Assembly (NCBI GenBank): GCA_015179125.1
Contig: WHVA01000091.1
Location: 1 to 64,000, forward strand
DNA from: Gautieria morchelliformis
Lineage: Eukaryota; Basidiomycota; Agaricomycetes; Gomphales; Gomphaceae
Direction of reading: 5' to 3'
Length of the DNA stretch: 64,000 nucleotides
Below, one piece after another: positions 10,181 to 21,919 of the stretch. The position numbers were made by a program, and so were the translations under genes. Numbering within the stretch: the stretch's first letter is position 1; every line of letters begins with the position of its first letter. The notes under the pieces were generated by a model. That model made no database searches. It saw only the letters and a list, made by a program, of their open reading frames with translations, and was not told the origin of the DNA.

Positions 10181-10959
10181 AATTTTAACCACCACGCGAC
10201 GCAAGCCTGGCTCGTGTATGGCATGGCTCACCATGAGTACCAAGGCGCAGGGCCTGCACCGCACTCCCGCCTGCATCGAAGTTCCGCGCACGATGAGGAC
10301 GGACTGGCCGACGATGGGGAGCACAACGCAGGCGGCGGCGGCGGCGTCGGGCCCAGCCCACAAAGCACCGGTGGGATGTCCGCTGAACACAGGTTAGTGT
10401 GGAGGGGGTACTAGTGCAAACCACCCAGTTCCTTTGAATGTGTTACGCACTAAATTCAGCATGGCTACGGCTGATGATAAGTTCCGTCATTGAAACAAAG
10501 TACCCAAATATAAATATCCCTGATACTAAAACGCCCATGCGGGTGGTAGTGTTGGCGTGTTAATGAGGAACTAGGAATACGGGGTTGGGGTCACTGACAG
10601 TCAAGTATGGCGGGTAGCCAACCCCCACCACGGCGGTATGCATCGAGGGCTCTTCTTCTTGTTTTCCATTCATTGAAACAGGGAAATCCCACACAAACCC
10701 AAAGTTGGGTGAGTGTGTGAACCGTGAATACCGCCAGTGATATTGAGGCGAAGGTAAGAGCTGCAATACGCCCCCACCCAGAGGCCGGCACATCCACCCC
10801 AAACATGAAGAAGAGAGGGCACATCGCTGTTGAGTATGGGGCTCAATCTCGGGGAGAACCTGTCGTTCCTCGTGAGTAAGGCATGAGAAAGTAGATATGT
10901 AAATACATACTTTTGAGTTCACTTCTGTACCACAAATGGACAAGCTGAGTTGGGTCAAG

Positions 10960-11304
10960 CAGGAGGCATATTAAAAAAAGCCGGAAGTTTTGGAGCTATA
11001 GAAATTCACCGGTTGAGCTCACTGAGTGCAACGGCGGCGGCAGTGGTTGATGCGACGTGGCGGTCGCTGGAGACGGTCACGTGAACAGTTGAGACGTGGC
11101 TCGAGACGCTGGATGTGGTTCCGACGGGTAGGACAGGTGTCCATAGCTCACCCACAGTCACATTTTGTAGCCAAGTAAGAATTATACGTAGTATTATTCG
11201 TAGTACTGGTCCTCTCTGCAAAACATACCTACTTAGCCTCTGCAACCCGGCCGGTTACCCTAGCTAAGAAGGTATGACTAACCGGGCACTACAGGTGGGG
11301 CACC
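10960..11304 (-). repeat. Right arm of ~350-bp inverted repeat
   Basis: Reverse complement of 8526-8875. It ends at ...GGTGGGGCAC, matching the outer end of the left arm apart from two bases. The two arms and interior span 2.8 kb. Confidence 0.85.
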
Positions 11305-11888
11305 CACCTAGTCGACTGACTCAAGTGCCATTATGTAACTCGGCTGTCTCGGCAAACCAGATGGTCCATCGACTTCCATCGCTTTTAAGGAAGACAGTAC
11401 CAACTATTTCATGAGCTGTTTCCCTGCGCTTTGTTTTGCATACATGATGCATGCTGATTGGAAGATGCTTTGAGCTGCTGCAGAAGAGCTGCTAAATTTC
11501 CGCAGCCATGCAGCGACAAGCCTGAGCTAACCGTTGGACATGAGCAGAATTGAGGAGCTCGGTACTTTTACCCATGACTGGTATTCGAAGTATGCTTGAC
11601 TTCTTTGATAGATTGGCTAGACGCCAATTTGGTGATGAATTGAGTTATATCTGGTGTTTTGCTAGTGTTAGCTGCCGTTGACTTTCCTGAGGCCACATTG
11701 CTAGTGAGGCAGTGTCGCTCGCCACCCCCATCACCCTAGGATGCGATAAAGCTTGAGGGGTGATTCCCATGCAACTGTGTATCTCCCATTATGTCGTCTG
11801 GCAGTGTGGAACACATCATCATCCTTGGAGGGCCGCAGTTGTAAGTTGTCCAGTTTTTCAATTGATCAATCGTCCTTGTCACCTTGAA
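11305..11888. other. No gene recognised; presumptive 5' region of the DUF6533-type gene
   Basis: No repeat or coding signal seen. The stretch ends at the proposed start codon at 11889. Confidence 0.35.
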
Positions 11889-13564
11889 ATGATAGACAGG
11901 CTATTAGAGCAAGTATCCTCCCAAGGGACCACTATCTTACTCCTCTGACTATCAGATCAGTATACATATGTTTCATGCCTCGCCCTTGTGATCTATGAGT
12001 ATCTACTCACACTTGGAGATGAAGTACGTCTCTATTTTTCACGTCCAGCCACAGGTTCACAACAACTTTTAGGTTCGGTACATTTGGTCCAACAGAATAT
12101 CTTTAGGTAAACCATTTAATTCAGCCTCGTGAGACAAACATAGCTGTAAACCGTGCCCCAGCTGGTTTTCTGTTTTTCGTCGTGAGGTCTTTAATACTTT
12201 GGGCGTACTCGATAGTGATGTCCAGCAGACCAGATATTTCGTCCCAATCTGCTTGTCAGTGATAACAGCTGGTACGTTATTTGGTTATTGATATACCGTC
12301 ATGGATCTTACCTAGTGTTTTAGCGGTCACAACAATGTGGGGTGAAGCCGTATGTCTCGTTTCCAGTGGCAGTTTGTGTTTCTGATTATGTTTTAGGCGT
12401 AAGCAATCTAGGCCGCTGACTTCCCTTGCTTGCTATTAATACTCTATCTCAAGTTGCAAAATAGTAGGCCCTGTAGAGCCTGGGTTTTGGACCGTGATTG
12501 TTATTGCATCCGGCATTCTACTCCTTCTACGGTCAGTTATCAACCTTGATTCATGATGCGTTATACACAATTATTGACGATTTCAACAACAGTGTATATG
12601 CGCTGTACAGTCGTAACAAATGGACCTTGGGTTACCTGAGTTCAGTCATTGTCATTCAATTTGCTGTCAGCATTTTTGTTTTCACTTTTAGGGGTCATGG
12701 ACGTAAGTTTCGAGTGACATTTTGTAAAGCCATCACCTCTAACCCGATTCTCAGCAAATTGACCTCCCTGTCTTTCAAGGTGTGAAGCGTTGAAACCACG
12801 TGTTGCATCACCGCAACTCATGTTTCTTTTATTCCTCACTGCTGCAAGGCTGCCTGTTTCTTCCTTCTGCCAGCCTGTGTGTTCCCATGGTGTTTATTAT
12901 CAATATTTGGTCTTATATAACGATTTCACAGTAACAATGGAGCATTGGCTCCCGTCATCCTGGAACTAATGTATGATGTCTCCATAGTTGCCCTAATCAT
13001 AGCGAAGAGTTGCGAAGACAGGTCTCTCAATGGCCTGAGGGATCGGGGCGCGATCTTACGGATCATTGTTAAGGACGGTATCATCTACTTCCTGTAAGTG
13101 ATGCGCCATATTCTTCAATAACGTGCTGCGAACACATTTTAGTGTTATATTTTTCACCATATTGATCTGGTTATGTGGTCTGGGATTTTTCGTAGGGCCG
13201 GTGAGTGTTAACCTACATAAGGACGGGTCTAGAGTTATGAACTTTGAAGATATATCAGCAGGGACTCAGGCTTGTGTCCTCCAGGCAAGTCCCTCTAGTT
13301 ACTTACTGGTCCAATGGTGTTATTTTATCTTCATGTGTTACATTCAACTACAGCCCATCAGACGTGTAGGCTCCTCAATGTTCGGGTTCCGCTCTTCAGA
13401 CTGATGGTTCTGCGAACAGTCTGGTTTCAATTATGATCAATCGCTTCACGATCCACCTGCATCGCTCCGTGAAGAGTAACCACGGAACTTCCCTCACCCC
13501 TAGCGCGGTACAGCTCCCTACCTGGATGATCAACACCCAGGATCATAGCAGCAGCAGCGACTAA
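11889..13564 (+). CDS. DUF6533-type multi-pass membrane protein, intron-rich
   Basis: Start ATG 11889. Exons with good splice sites: 11889-11912, 11961-12023 (SCLALVIYEYLLTLGDE), 12073-12106 (VRYIWSNRISL), 12162-12258 (AGFLFFVVRSLI), one from 12316, one ending 12531 (IASGILLLLR), 12593-12701 (VYALYSRNKWTLGYL), 12932-13093 (ILELMYDVSIVALIIAK...DGIIYFL), 13143-13200 (VIFFTILIWLCG) and a last exon to the TAA at 13562-13564 (SIMINRFTIHLHR). YdYlLTlgdEV..iW is the DUF6533 hallmark, and YALY.RNKW plus a late RF.iHLr end are usual in this basidiomycete seven-helix family of unknown function. Exons near 12400-12480 and 12750-12930 could not be placed cleanly, so it may be functional or lightly damaged. 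The downstream duplicate at 14226 keeps a longer C-terminal frame, hinting that the stop here is secondary. Confidence 0.7.
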
Positions 13565-13730
13565 GGCGGTCATATGTGATGCGGGAAACCTGGCTTTTTC
13601 CCCATGAAAAAAGGAATCGAGCTAGTAGAAACTTCATCGAATCCTCGAGATGTTGAGTTCAATTTGCAGCTTTGATTCCTTATTTATTTTCTTTCGACAT
13701 GGATGATTGTTTGTTAAATGGGATTGTGTT
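13520..13730 (+). repeat. Direct repeat, copy 1 (3' end of the DUF6533-type gene)
   Basis: Aligns with 14226-14436: both begin ACCTGGATGATCAACACCCA, and both contain a CAGCTTTGATTCCTTATTT stretch. Copy 1 has the in-frame TAA closing the gene and small deletions relative to copy 2. Confidence 0.85.
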
Positions 13731-13807
13731 TAGGGCATGTGGAACGATCGGGGGTTTCGACTACAGTACTAACCTATGCCCGCCATTTGAGCATACGACG
13801 AAACTTA

Positions 13808-13890
13808 ACGCATTTATTTATACATATTGTAACACATTTATACATCTTGTAATGCATTTATACACCTTGTAACGCATTTATACATCTTGG
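13808..13890. repeat. Minisatellite, ~20-bp unit, four copies
   Basis: Units read A(C/T)GCATTTATACA(T/C)CTTGTA with small changes. They lie between the two copies of the 3'-end duplication. Confidence 0.8.
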
Positions 13891-14225
13891 TTCATCTTCA
13901 GGACGGGACGATAAACGACATAATTGACCATGGATGGGAACGAACCGAGATTAGGGAGCGCTATTAGGACCCTTTTGATGGTGAGTCAGTTATATCATTC
14001 CTGTTGAGAAGACAGACTGTCCAAGCCAGTGTCTGAGCAGGGTCTGATCATGGCAAGGATGATCTAGCCATCTAGCCACCTAGGCTGTGCATCTATCATG
14101 TATGAGCGTTGGTGCTTTCTCCACCCCGGCGAGTCGGTTTCCATGACATATATATAGCAGGAATAAGAGCTACAGAGAAGCATGATGACAAAGCAATTAT
14201 CGCGTGTCATGTCAACGCTGTCCTC

Positions 14226-14436
14226 ACCTGGATGATCAACACCCAGGATTATAGCAGCAGGAGCGACATTGATAATGCGGTGATAAGTGATCTGGGAGAC
14301 CTGGCTCTTTTCCATGAATCCCAAGGAATCGAACTAGAAAAATTTCATCCTTGAGATGATGAGCTCGATTCGCAGCTTTGATTCCTTATTTATTTTCTTT
14401 CGACATGAAGGATTGTTTGTTAGACGAGATTGTGTC
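14226..14436 (+). repeat. Direct repeat, copy 2, with longer C-terminal frame
   Basis: Here the frame TWMINTQD continues about 37 residues further (..DLGDLALFHESQ...KFHP) to a TGA at 14355-14357, whereas copy 1 stops after SSSSD. It is therefore a displaced last-exon duplicate, not a gene by itself. Confidence 0.75.
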
Positions 14437-15143
14437 TACACCGCGGGTCGGGAAAAAGATTTTTGTAACCTTTGTGTGATGATCTTGAGAGAGAATTGGC
14501 GGTACCTCTCGGAGCTCGTTTGGTAATGTTTATGGAATAAACTTGAATTAGCCTGCAGAGACTTTCAATGTTTCTGGAATATGTTGCTCAACTATCAAGG
14601 CCATGCCACTCAAACAAACATAAAAGAAGGCAGATACAGTAGCATACAACCACCAGAATGGGGGTATAACACCCAGATAGGATGCTAACAGGTGGAAGGG
14701 ATGGTGGTGGTGGGAGAAGAATGGGTGGCAGGGCCGCACAGCTGTGTGTTCTGGACCACTGCCACTATTCTTATTTACTCCATTTGTGCATTTATTCATG
14801 TATGAATTGTTTTTTATTCATTGAATTGAACTAAAAGAATTTTTTTTCTTTGAGTGAATCAGTATAAAAGTCTGGCTTGCATACCAGCTGAATGCAATAT
14901 TCTGTGCAGCATGCCACCTGGCCCACCACTGCTGGCATTGCAGTATCAGGCTTCAATACCATTTGCTGATAATTATACCACATCTTCAAGTCCATGTCGA
15001 GTTCCAAGCACTCCATTCAATTTCTCTTGTCCAGACCAGTGACTGGTCCTCAGTCTGGACTGGATTGGGCTAAGGGCTCACAGCTGCGCCACTTGCACCA
15101 CTGACCTAAAACCTGACATAACATTATTTGTCAGGTTTTGGTC
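14437..15143. other. Intergenic stretch with a hairpin before the Gypsy-1 LTR
   Basis: No gene recognised. AAAACCTGACA at 15108-15118 pairs perfectly with 15129-15139 (10-nt AT loop), and the pairing extends outward with one bulge to GACC/GGTC. It ends 4 bp before the Gypsy-1 5' LTR. Confidence 0.5.
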
Positions 15144-15350
15144 TGTAAATACCCTATGTATGTATACTAGTTATTACATAATCCCAGTGGGCCCCTTAGG
15201 GACCCACTGTATAGTTTATGCATGGGAACCGGCCAGCGGTCCCCATCGCATCTTACTCTTACCTGTCACTACATAGCATTCAGAATACCACACACTGGTC
15301 AAGTTCTGTTGTGACCTTGTGATACAAGGCATAAGATCAACATCTTTACA
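15144..15350 (+). repeat. Gypsy-1 5' LTR
   Basis: 207 bp, TGTAAAT...TCTTTACA. Homologous to the 214-bp minus-strand LTR of Gypsy-3 (60054-60267) and to the fragment at 25913. It contains the palindrome-rich CAGTGGGCCCCTTAGGGACC core, which is shared by all three. Confidence 0.85.
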
Positions 15351-15524
15351 CCTTTTTGAACTATCCTGCTGTTGATCGCCACACGACCAACCGATTGTGG
15401 ATTTGAAGCCATCTTGGAAAAGATCGCTGTGTTGACGACTAAACATCATTGAGACCCTCCAGTAGACCCTCTACTGTCAGCTGCGAGCGTGATGATTCCA
15501 TGCAGTCGAAGACAGACCCAAGCC

Positions 15525-16823
15525 ATGAGCTTGCGGTCCACACCTGTAAGGGCAACCCTGGCTGGTTGTGGAGACCACACTACCACACAACTGACAAGGG
15601 GAAATCCAAAGTATGTATAAATGAACAGAGTATACAAGAGAGGGGATTCTCACCTGACAAGGGGAAATCCAAAGAGAAAGGTCTAAGGACCCCCAATGTC
15701 AGCGAGCCCGTATTATACTACGCTGCGCAGCCAGGGACAACACTTGGCACCCGCCATCAACCCTGCATCCCCCTGACCTCCCTGACCCTTGATCGACCCT
15801 TGATGCCACCTATTACGCAAGTCACTTGATTTCCAACACTGTTCCAAGAGCGGAAGTCGGAAATTGGAGTGGAACTGGCAAAGCGAACAGAACTGGTGGA
15901 AGTTCTCCTGGAAGTGGAATCATTTCCGAAAGTGGAGGCAGAGATGGAATCAGAACCGGAAGTGGAGTCGGAAATGGAGTCGGAACTGGGTGTGGTGTCG
16001 GAACTGGAAATGGAAAACAGGGTGTCCCCTGACAACGCCACAGGTGCAGCCCAGTGACACGACAGCTGATGCTACCCTGGACCAAGAATCCAGGACGCCA
16101 GAAGACGGAGAGATAGTAGATCTCACCGCCCTCGTCCCCCCAATAGAGGATGAGGAAAACCCTGACAATGTCTCACCGAGCATGGTCAAGGATGAGACAT
16201 CGCCGGGTGACAAGCCGGCGCCGCCTGCCCAATCCCCTCTGCCCAGAGACAAAGGAAAAGGCAGAGAGATCTCGCCGTCGTCAGATGGCAGAGCATCGAC
16301 ATTGAGACGGGCACAAAGCCGAGACTCGAACTGCGGCTCACGAAGTCGAGCAACACTGTTCCCGAGGAGTGGAGCGTCGCAGCGGCCACCACCCCCACGC
16401 CCAGCCCAAGCTGGATGCCCGCCTGAAGCCAAACAGCCTCAAGCATCTGGGTCATCACTGCGACAAGCCCCACAGCCGAAAGCGTTGGGCCGACCTAACG
16501 ATTGACCCAGTGGTGGCCAAAGCAGCACTACATGCTTTGATTGCGGCCAGCCGGGCCACAAAAAAGCGGAGTGCCCCCGGCTTAGGTCCAATATACGGAC
16601 AGCAGCCACGAGGCACAACGATGAGAACGAGGATCCAGAGGCGGATCCCAGACAAAATTCTCTTCAACAGATTGATGAAGAGGGGGAGGGTGAGCCCCAA
16701 CCCAACAAATCTCCAGACAACGGAGATGCGCCCACTGAAGAGTGGGATCCCGAGCCATCCCAATACTATGAATGGGATGAAGAGGCGGAAGACACCGCCT
16801 ACAGATCCAGCGTAATAAGATGA
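15525..16823 (+). pseudogene. Gypsy-1 gag (zinc-knuckle), interrupted
   Basis: The frame starts MSLRS at ATG 15525. It is broken by the solo LTR at 15545-16034 and resumes in the same frame once the LTR and one 5-bp target copy are removed (495 bp). It continues through an acidic/Pro-rich region, meets an in-frame TGA at 16503-16505, and then reads a zinc knuckle CFDCGQPGHKKAEC (CX2CX4HX4C) before stopping at 16821-16823. Without the insert it is only ~267 aa and no capsid-like helical domain is visible, so an internal deletion is likely. The pol ATG follows 8 bases later in the +1 frame. Confidence 0.8.
15545..16034 (+). mobile_element. Solo LTR, 490-bp family (copy A), in Gypsy-1 gag
   Basis: TGTAAGGGCAAC...GTGTCCCCTGACA. 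Flanks ACACC and ACGCC are a 5-bp target duplication with one change, confirmed by rejoining of the gag frame. The LTR contains two copies of a 20-bp direct repeat (CTGACAAGGGGAAATCCAAA), a TATAAAT box at about 15615, and a GGAA-rich irregular repeat from about 15850 to 16017. Confidence 0.9.
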
Positions 16824-16830
16824 TGCCGCA

Positions 16831-19800
16831 ATGAAAGTCATGGCGGCACATACGTCGGTTATGCCAGACAAGGCGGCCGAGCCAGTGTATCACCACCAAA
16901 GCAAACACAGGACGCGGCCAATGCGCCCACGCAGTGAAAACTGTACCCTCTCGGGTTACTGGGAAATAAATGGCGTAAAAGCCCACTGCCTGCTGGATAG
17001 CGGAAGCGAAGGGGTACTATTATCCCCTGAATTCAAGTGGGCCACCGGGATTAAAACATTCACCCTGGAGCAGCCAATAGCACTCCAGCTGGCCTGCATA
17101 GGCAGCTGTTCCACTATTAATTACGGAACGAACACGACCATTAAATTTGGTCCTGAAATATATGACGAAGATGTAGTGAATGTTGAATATTACGACGTGA
17201 TCTTAGGAACACTGTTCCTAAGAAGATTTGGCATCACCCTGGACTTCTCAAGCCCAGGGACTATCCGTAAGGGGAACGAAATAATCCCCACGGGCAAGGT
17301 GTCGTTCGATGATAATGAGTGGACGAACGAGGGCAAGGGGCCAAGGGTGAGCAGGATCACCCTGGCGCCAAAGCCAAACCTGGCTCATTGAAGCCAGGAG
17401 GATGAGTTGCATAACGACTCGTCCTCGAGCTCCCCCTACAACTGTAGGGAAAGGCGCTCTCACCTGACAGTGAAAGCGATGGGGAAAAGAAAGGCGGTCC
17501 CACACGCTGCGGGACCTAATAGATGCACACAGCGCCTAATGGCTTCTAAGCCAACCACCACCGTCATCCTCACGGATGACAACATCCCTCACCTCTGTGA
17601 GGAATGGATGGAGAGAATCACTGACCTAGTCATTGGAATTCCATTAGAACTCCTGCCACTGTGGGAGATCAACCATGAGATCAATCTCATAGATCCCAAC
17701 AAACACATGCGGTATCGACTACCAAAGTGCCCCAAACATTTCTGAGAGGAACTGTCCGTGAAGATAGAATGCTACACCACTGCAAAGTGGTGGATCCAAG
17801 CAGTTGCACAGCAGGCCATACCCATGCTGTGCATGCCGAAGAAGAATGGTACGCTACGAACTGTCTTCGATCTGCACCAGCAGAATGAGAACACTGTGAA
17901 GGACGTTACACCCTTCCCAGATCAGGATATCATCCGCAGCGACATGGCTCGCTGTCGGTATTGCACGAAACCTGATATGTCTGAAGCATACGAGCAGATC
18001 TGGACTCATCCGGATCACGTAGCAAAGGCTGCCTTTGCCACGATCCTTGGCACCTTCAGGAGCCAAGTGATACAGATGGGAGATGTCAAGATTGGTTTTT
18101 AGGCGTTAATATCGTGTATTAGTGAACACAGCGAATGCCCGAATAACTTGTGCGAAGAGATATGCCGTTTGGCGAATAAGTGAACCGATAAATGTTCACG
18201 AAACAAAGGGGTTGCCCGAATGGGGCTCGCCCTGTCTACAGTCGTAGCGAAACAGCTCGCAACACTTGACGACACAACGTGCAAGATTTTGCGGAAGGGC
18301 TGTCTAAGTTTCGACAGTCCCTTCGCTGGCGAAGGTGCTCCTTAGGAGCCCTTCGCCAACAGCACAGAAGGTGGTTCGAAGGCTAGGGTAACGAAGATGA
18401 AGTATGAGAACTCACCAGTGGTGCCTAAGTCCTTGGCTGGTCGAAGATAGAAATCTTCAAGGAGAGGCTCAAGACGATGATCACAGCGAGGTCAAGTTTG
18501 CACAAGATGGACGACGTATGATAATTGAACTGGGGAATATACATGCGAATGTAAACTACTTATATCGAATGCTCGTAAGGTATCAGCGAATAGGAAAGAG
18601 GCCGTCACAAGTCAGGGTTGGATAGGGGTGCGCAGCCATGATACAGCATAGATGAAATAAACATACAATAGAATGTGAGAAGGGAGAGAATATGAAACGA
18701 TGGAGGGTAAAGATGGCGAAAGCATTTATGGACAAAACCATGTCTTGGGACCCGCATACATGCTACCCTGCACGGACTCTTGGTCTACTGGGTTGATTCC
18801 GCACGGCCTATGGAGGAGGTCTCCTGCGAACATGTTTTGACCATACGAACGCCCAATGGGGTTGGATTAAGAAGATGATGGGGTTAATGATGAACCGTTA
18901 TGCCGGGTGAGTGGTATCGATCGTGTTTTTGATGGTGTGCCTGTTGGCGAATGATGCGAGCAGCGAATATCCGTTCGGTGAAATGCCAGGAAGGGCGAAG
19001 AGAGGTGACATGAGAGAGGAGAGGTCGAGGTGGGGGGGCGAAACCGAGCGAACACTGAGGAGGAGTAGCGAAAGGGAAAAATGGGGATACCAAGGTGCAG
19101 GAAATGCACAGGTTACGGCAACCCAACTATTCGAACACCATTGGAAGAGGGTCGAGCAGAGGAGGTGGTAGGCCCAGTGATGACTGCCGAGTCAGCCCCA
19201 GGACGTCGATCGTGCGTTTAGCGGTGCGGCTGTGGTAGTTGGCGTGAACAGCGAGAGTTGGTTACCTAACATGACAATGGTGGTCGGAACGAACGCGAAG
19301 GTGGGGTGAAAGTAGGGAAAACTGAGCTTCTGAGTATGAGAGATAAACGCGTCATGACAGGAGACTGCAACGCCCCCCAACATTCCAACGGCTGATGACA
19401 GCCATATTCCGTGACTGCATAGGTCACTTCGTCCATGTCTACGTGGATGATATATTCATTTCCTTACTCTCAATACAAGAGCACGAGGAGCACCTCTACA
19501 TTGTCTTTGACAGACTGAGGAAGAACCACCTTTTTCTGAGCAAGAAAAAGGTTGATCTCTATTCATCCGAATGGAGTGCCTCGGCCACATCATCAATGGC
19601 CAAGGTGTACACACCGACAAGGACAAGATGCAACGCATTCGCGAGTGGCGAAGGCTGTAGACGTTCAACGACGTCCAGCGTTTCCTCAGGCTAGTGCAAT
19701 ACCTGGCACAATACATGCCAGATATTAGCACATACATGACCCTGTTGTCGGGCTGTGCGTGTAACAACCGTCCATTCGAATGGACCCCACTGCTAGACAA

Positions 19801-21505
19801 ATGCTGGCAAAGCATTAAGGCATTGGCCTGCAAGGCCCTGATCCTGCGTCTAATCGACACACGGTGCCCAGAGCCAATCTGGGTCATCACCGACGGGTCA
19901 AAAGCCGGTGTCGGTGCAGTCTACGGCCAGGGCCTCGACTGGAAAACCTGTCGGCCAGCTGGCTTCTTGTCCAAGAAGTTCAGTGTTGCTCAGCAACACT
20001 ACTGGACTCATGAGCATGAGACAATTGCGGTGCTTGAGGCTCTCATGAAATGGGAGGATAAACTACTGGGACGAAGGTGCACCCTCATCACAGATCACAA
20101 AGGGCTCGAATACTTCGAGACCCAGAAGAGCCTATCTGACCGCCAGGTCAGATGGTGGGAGTTTCTATCCCGTTTCAACTTCAACACCGTTCACGTTGAC
20201 AGTGTGGAGAACAAGGTAGCAGACTGCCTGTCGCACTACTACAAGAGCGACATGAGTGATGACAGTCACCCGGACCATGTCTTCGTAAACACAGACGTGC
20301 TCTTAGATCCGGAAGGTGAGCTACTGCCCACCAACCGGTATATTGAGCTGCGAACATCAGTGACAAGATGGTTTAACTGCCTCGCAGAGAAGACAGAGGC
20401 ACGGATATTGGAATCCGCCATATTAAACGAGGGCTTACAAAAGCCCACAAACGGCGCTGCATCGTGCGACGACGACGACAATGATGTCCGAGTCATCGCT
20501 GCAGGCAACGACGGCGCACCTCTGCGCCAGAGCATTGAACAGGGCGTAGACCTGTCCAAGGTCTTACAAGTCACATACCATAAGGACCCCATGTTCTCAA
20601 ATATCATGGAGCACCCGGACGCGCACCCGAGATTTGGTATCTGGGATGGGCTGATCTGGACAAAGAATCAGCTCAAAAGAGACATCATCGCCGTTCCCCA
20701 ATCTGTTCTTCAGGGGGGAAGGAGACTGATTGAAATCACCATCGATCGAGCACACCAGATAGTCGGTCACTACAGCCATCTGAAGACATCAAACAATGTT
20801 CGAAGGTCATACTGGTGGCCGGGCATGAGCCCGGACATCGAGTCATTCTGCACATCATGTGCGAAGTGCCAGAGGATGAAAACCGGGCCACAACGGCCCA
20901 AGGGTTTACTACACAGCCTACCCATTCCAGATAGGCCATGGCAGTTGATCGGCATCGACTTCATGGGGCCCCTGCCCAAATCAAATGACTGTGACTACCT
21001 GATGGTAGTCATTGACCGACTAATATCGCACGTCCACCTCGTCCCAACAATGACAAGCGTGTCAGCCAAGGGAGTAGCCTGGCTGTTTCTAAAAGAAATC
21101 ATCCGGCTCCATGGAGTCCCAGACTCCATCGTCTCTGATAGAGACTCGAAGTTCACGTCTATTTTCTGGCGTGAACTACAGCGACTCATGGGGACTAAGC
21201 TCCTCATGTCGACTGCCTTCCATCCCCAAACGGATGGAGCGACCGAGCATGAAAACCAATCAATTGGACAGATATTGCACGTGGTAGTCAGGGATGACCC
21301 AAAAGATTGGGCACTGAAATGCCCAATGGTTGAGGTCGCCCTCAACAGCAACGTCAGTGCAACCACAGGGTTCGCACCCTTTGAGCTGAACCATGGCTAT
21401 ATGCTGCGGATTGACCTGCCCATAGCCACGGACACCCTGTTTAAGGGGGTAGCCCGATTTGCACCTCAGGCCAGATGGAACCTGATGGCGGCGCATGATG
21501 CAAAC
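16831..21505 (+). pseudogene. Gypsy-1 pol: protease, RT, RNase H, integrase
   Basis: Starts at ATG 16831. Protease has LLDSGSEG (DSG active site) near 16990. An in-frame TGA at 17389-17391 follows it. RT begins near 17560 and has a stop at 17743-17745 where the related fragment at 34490 has Cys. RT is split after MGD at 18083 by the 1276-bp solo LTR, and a missing C in the CCCCCC run near 19372 shifts the frame. The active site VYVDDI is at about 19438-19455. After another shift, an open 632-codon frame (19694-21592) carries RNase H (TDGSKAGVGA, TDHKGLEYF), the HHCC integrase finger and the integrase core (GIDFMGP, VSDRDSKF, TEHEN). Genuine homology ends near 21505. Confidence 0.9.
18084..19359 (+). 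mobile_element. Solo LTR, 1276-bp family, in Gypsy-1 RT
   Basis: TGTCAAGATTGG...CGTCATGACA with a perfect 5-bp target duplication GGAGA on both sides (18079-18083, 19360-19364). Removing it rejoins the RT frame at MGD/C. Pieces of this family recur at 21920, 22510, 23930, 28730, 29614 and 31500. No internal domain is present. Confidence 0.92.
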
Positions 21506-21919
21506 GTATATATGAAACATATTAGATGTACAATCACAGAATATAGAAGCAAGTATGGACAATACCTGTACTATATTATTATATATGGTTGAGAGATCTG
21601 ATTAGAAGGTATGTTTAAAATAATATGCATGTATAGTACAAAGATATGCAACTATTGATGTTAGACAATAGGGTATACACCCTTTCCTGGGGGAGCAGCA
21701 GACTGTGAGAAAGAACTTTGGGGCTAGGATTAAGCATGTCTTACAGGTTCTGGCAACTGCCTCAATTGTGATATATTTTATGAAATATAGATGAGCTAAG
21801 TTATATATACATATATATGACAGTTACAACCATCCCCCTAGGGTGGTGCAGGTAAGGACCCTAATATACAGTCAAATCAAACGGCTCACATTGCTCAACA
21901 ATGTAATGTGTGAGGCATG
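21506..21919. other. AT-rich spacer
   Basis: TATA-rich sequence after the Gypsy-1 break. No gene or recognisable repeat. Confidence 0.4.

Larger units (their letters stand above)
15144..21505 (+). mobile_element. Gypsy-1: Ty3/Gypsy element, 3'-truncated, with two nested solo LTRs
   Basis: 5' LTR (15144-15350), short gag, pol with protease, RT, RNase H and integrase. Homology to Gypsy-3 stops inside the integrase C-terminal part at about 21505, and no 3' LTR follows. Insertions of 490 bp at 15545 and 1276 bp at 18084 account for two breaks. Other damage: at least three in-frame stops and several single-base frameshifts. It is not autonomous. Confidence 0.9.

Noticed and set aside
14548..14799. 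83-codon minus-strand frame with a hydrophobic run
   Set aside because: No splice context, start context or family resemblance; treated as chance.
15826..16057. Acidic repeat ORFs (VELAKRTELVEV, Ser/Gly versions) and their copies at 27756, 33804 and 56266
   Set aside because: They lie entirely inside the 490-bp LTR and reflect its GGAA array.
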